A stretch of DNA of 5,368 nucleotides from CAZEJK01 sp964512045 (lineage in GTDB: Bacteria; Acidobacteriota; Thermoanaerobaculia; Thermoanaerobaculales; Sulfomarinibacteraceae): assembly GCA_964512045.1 (NCBI GenBank), contig CAZEJK010000332.1, positions 1 through 5,368 of the forward strand. Reading direction: 5' to 3'. A model generated the notes under the pieces. It saw nothing but the letters and a program-made list of their open reading frames with translations. It made no database searches and had not been told where the DNA came from. The position numbers and the translations under genes were made by a program. Below, one piece after another: positions 4,374 through 5,368 of the stretch. The first letter of the stretch is position 1; each line of letters begins with the position of its first letter.

Positions 4374-5368
4374 ATGCGGTACGCAATCTTCGGAGGGGGA
4401 TCGTGGGGGACGGCGCTGGCGCACCATCTCGCGCGGGTGGGCTGCGAGGTGCTGCTGTGGGCGCGTGAGCCAGAGGTGGTCGAGGGCATCAACAGCGACC
4501 GCCGCAACCCCCTGTTCCTCGCCGATCTCGAGCTGCACCCCCAGATGCGCGCGTCCTCCGATCTCGAGGAGGTCGCCAAGTCGGCGCGAGCCTGGCTGTG
4601 GGTGGTGCCGGTCCAGCACTCCCGCGAGGTCATGCGAGGCCTCACCGGCGCGGTACGGTCGGACGTGACCCTGATCTCCGCCTCCAAAGGGGTCGAGACC
4701 GACACCTTGATGCGGATGGATCAGCTCGCCTGGGAGACGCTGAACCTCCCGGGAAGCCGGTTCTGCTGCCTGTCCGGCGCCACCTTCGCCAAGGAGGTGA
4801 TCCTGGGGTACCCGTCAGCGGCCGTGCTCGCGTGCTCGGATATGTGGCTTGCCCAGCAGCTCCAGACGGAGCTGTCGGATCGTCACCTGCGTGTCTACGC
4901 CAGCTCTGATCTGGTGGGTGTGGAGCTGGCCGGGGCGCTGAAGAACGTCATCGCCATCGCCGCGGGCATGGTGGATGGTCTCGGCTTCGGCGCCAACACC
5001 CGCGCGGCGCTGATGACCCGGGGCCTGCACGAGATCACCCGCCTCGGCGTGCGCATGGGCGCCGACTCCAACACCTTCCGGGGGCTTGCAGGTATGGGAG
5101 ACCTGGTGCTGACGTGCACCAGCGACCAGTCGCGCAACCGGACCGTCGGCCATCGGCTCGGCGTCGGAGAGAAGCTCGAGACGATCCTCGGCTCCATGCT
5201 CGAGGTGGCGGAGGGCGTGCGCACCGCTCCCGCGGCTGCACGGCTCGCAGCGCAGGTCAACGTGGAGATGCCGATCACCGAGGCGGTGGTACGGATTCTC
5301 AACGGCGACGTCGACCCGCGCACCGCCACCATCGAGCTGATGCAGCGCGAGCTCAAGGAAGAAGCGCG
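4374..5368 (+). CDS. gpsA: GpsA: NAD(P)+-dependent glycerol-3-phosphate dehydrogenase, missing only its extreme C-terminus
   Basis: The frame is open for 331 codons to the window edge. GpsA proteins usually have about 330-340 residues, so only a few are lost. The N-terminal Rossmann domain starts YAIFGGGSWGTALA (3-16) with the GxGxxG-type dinucleotide loop. SASKGVE holds Lys105. The C-terminal domain has ELAGALKNVIAIAAGM with catalytic Lys190, then TFRGLAGMGDLVLTC, and SRNRTVG with Arg256, which binds substrate in the family. The enzyme reduces dihydroxyacetone phosphate to sn-glycerol 3-phosphate in the cytosol, supplying PlsY directly upstream. The usual GP[ST]FA motif reads GATFAKE (Ala136 in place of Pro), a mild departure. 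AGGGGGTGA precedes the ATG. It is probably in the same transcript as cinA-thpR-plsY, since no terminator is visible between them. Confidence 0.96.
   Translation, partial: MRYAIFGGGSWGTALAHHLARVGCEVLLWAREPEVVEGINSDRRNPLFLADLELHPQMRASSDLEEVAKSARAWLWVVPVQHSREVMRGLTGAVRSDVTLISASKGVETDTLMRMDQLAWETLNLPGSRFCCLSGATFAKEVILGYPSAAVLACSDMWLAQQLQTELSDRHLRVYASSDLVGVELAGALKNVIAIAAGMVDGLGFGANTRAALMTRGLHEITRLGVRMGADSNTFRGLAGMGDLVLTCTSDQSRNRTVGHRLGVGEKLETILGSMLEVAEGVRTAPAAARLAAQVNVEMPITEAVVRILNGDVDPRTATIELMQRELKEEA

Overview
This is a high-GC bacterial chromosomal window with five protein genes that can be named with fair to high confidence, two of them cut by the window edges, plus one candidate micro-ORF. 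No RNA gene, insertion sequence, CRISPR array or phage gene was seen, and no gap longer than 300 bases lacks a gene. The gene content (CinA, ThpR, PlsY, GpsA, a DUF4388 protein, an MmgE/PrpD enzyme) suggests a GC-rich Gram-negative-type lineage of the deltaproteobacterial / NC10-Rokubacteria / Binatota kind. That placement is a weak inference from memory of where such genes co-occur, and the sequence does not prove it.

Layout. The minus strand holds two genes. One is the N-terminal 141 codons of an MmgE/PrpD-family enzyme (start at 423, running off the left edge). The other is a roughly 400-residue DUF4388 protein (about 1719 down to 523). The 99-bp gap between them holds a possible promoter, a GC-rich hairpin and a strong ribosome binding site for the MmgE/PrpD gene. 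A divergent gap of about 100 bp (1720-1822) separates the DUF4388 gene from a tight plus-strand operon. This gap carries AT-rich promoter-like repeats and a 13-bp palindrome.

The plus-strand operon runs cinA (1823-3088), thpR (3075-3677), plsY (3674-4288), then gpsA (4374 to the right edge, almost complete). cinA/thpR overlap by 14 nt and thpR/plsY by 4 nt, which suggests translational coupling. The only break, 85 bp between plsY and gpsA, is filled exactly by a 27-codon ORF whose ATG overlaps the plsY stop (TGATG) and whose stop lies 2 nt before the gpsA ATG.

Function. GpsA makes sn-glycerol 3-phosphate from dihydroxyacetone phosphate, and PlsY acylates it with acyl-phosphate, so these two genes provide the first committed steps of membrane phospholipid synthesis. 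CinA (pyridine-nucleotide salvage/ADP-ribose pyrophosphatase) and ThpR (2',3'-cyclic phosphodiesterase of the 2H family) are nucleotide/RNA repair-type enzymes. The cinA-thpR pair is known upstream of recA in some bacteria, for example Deinococcus, but here lipid genes follow instead. The DUF4388 protein looks like a regulatory or scaffold protein ending in what may be a degenerate small-GTPase fold. The window is mostly housekeeping. The items most worth a second look are the micro-ORF, the candidate pseudo-GTPase, and the two regulatory gaps.
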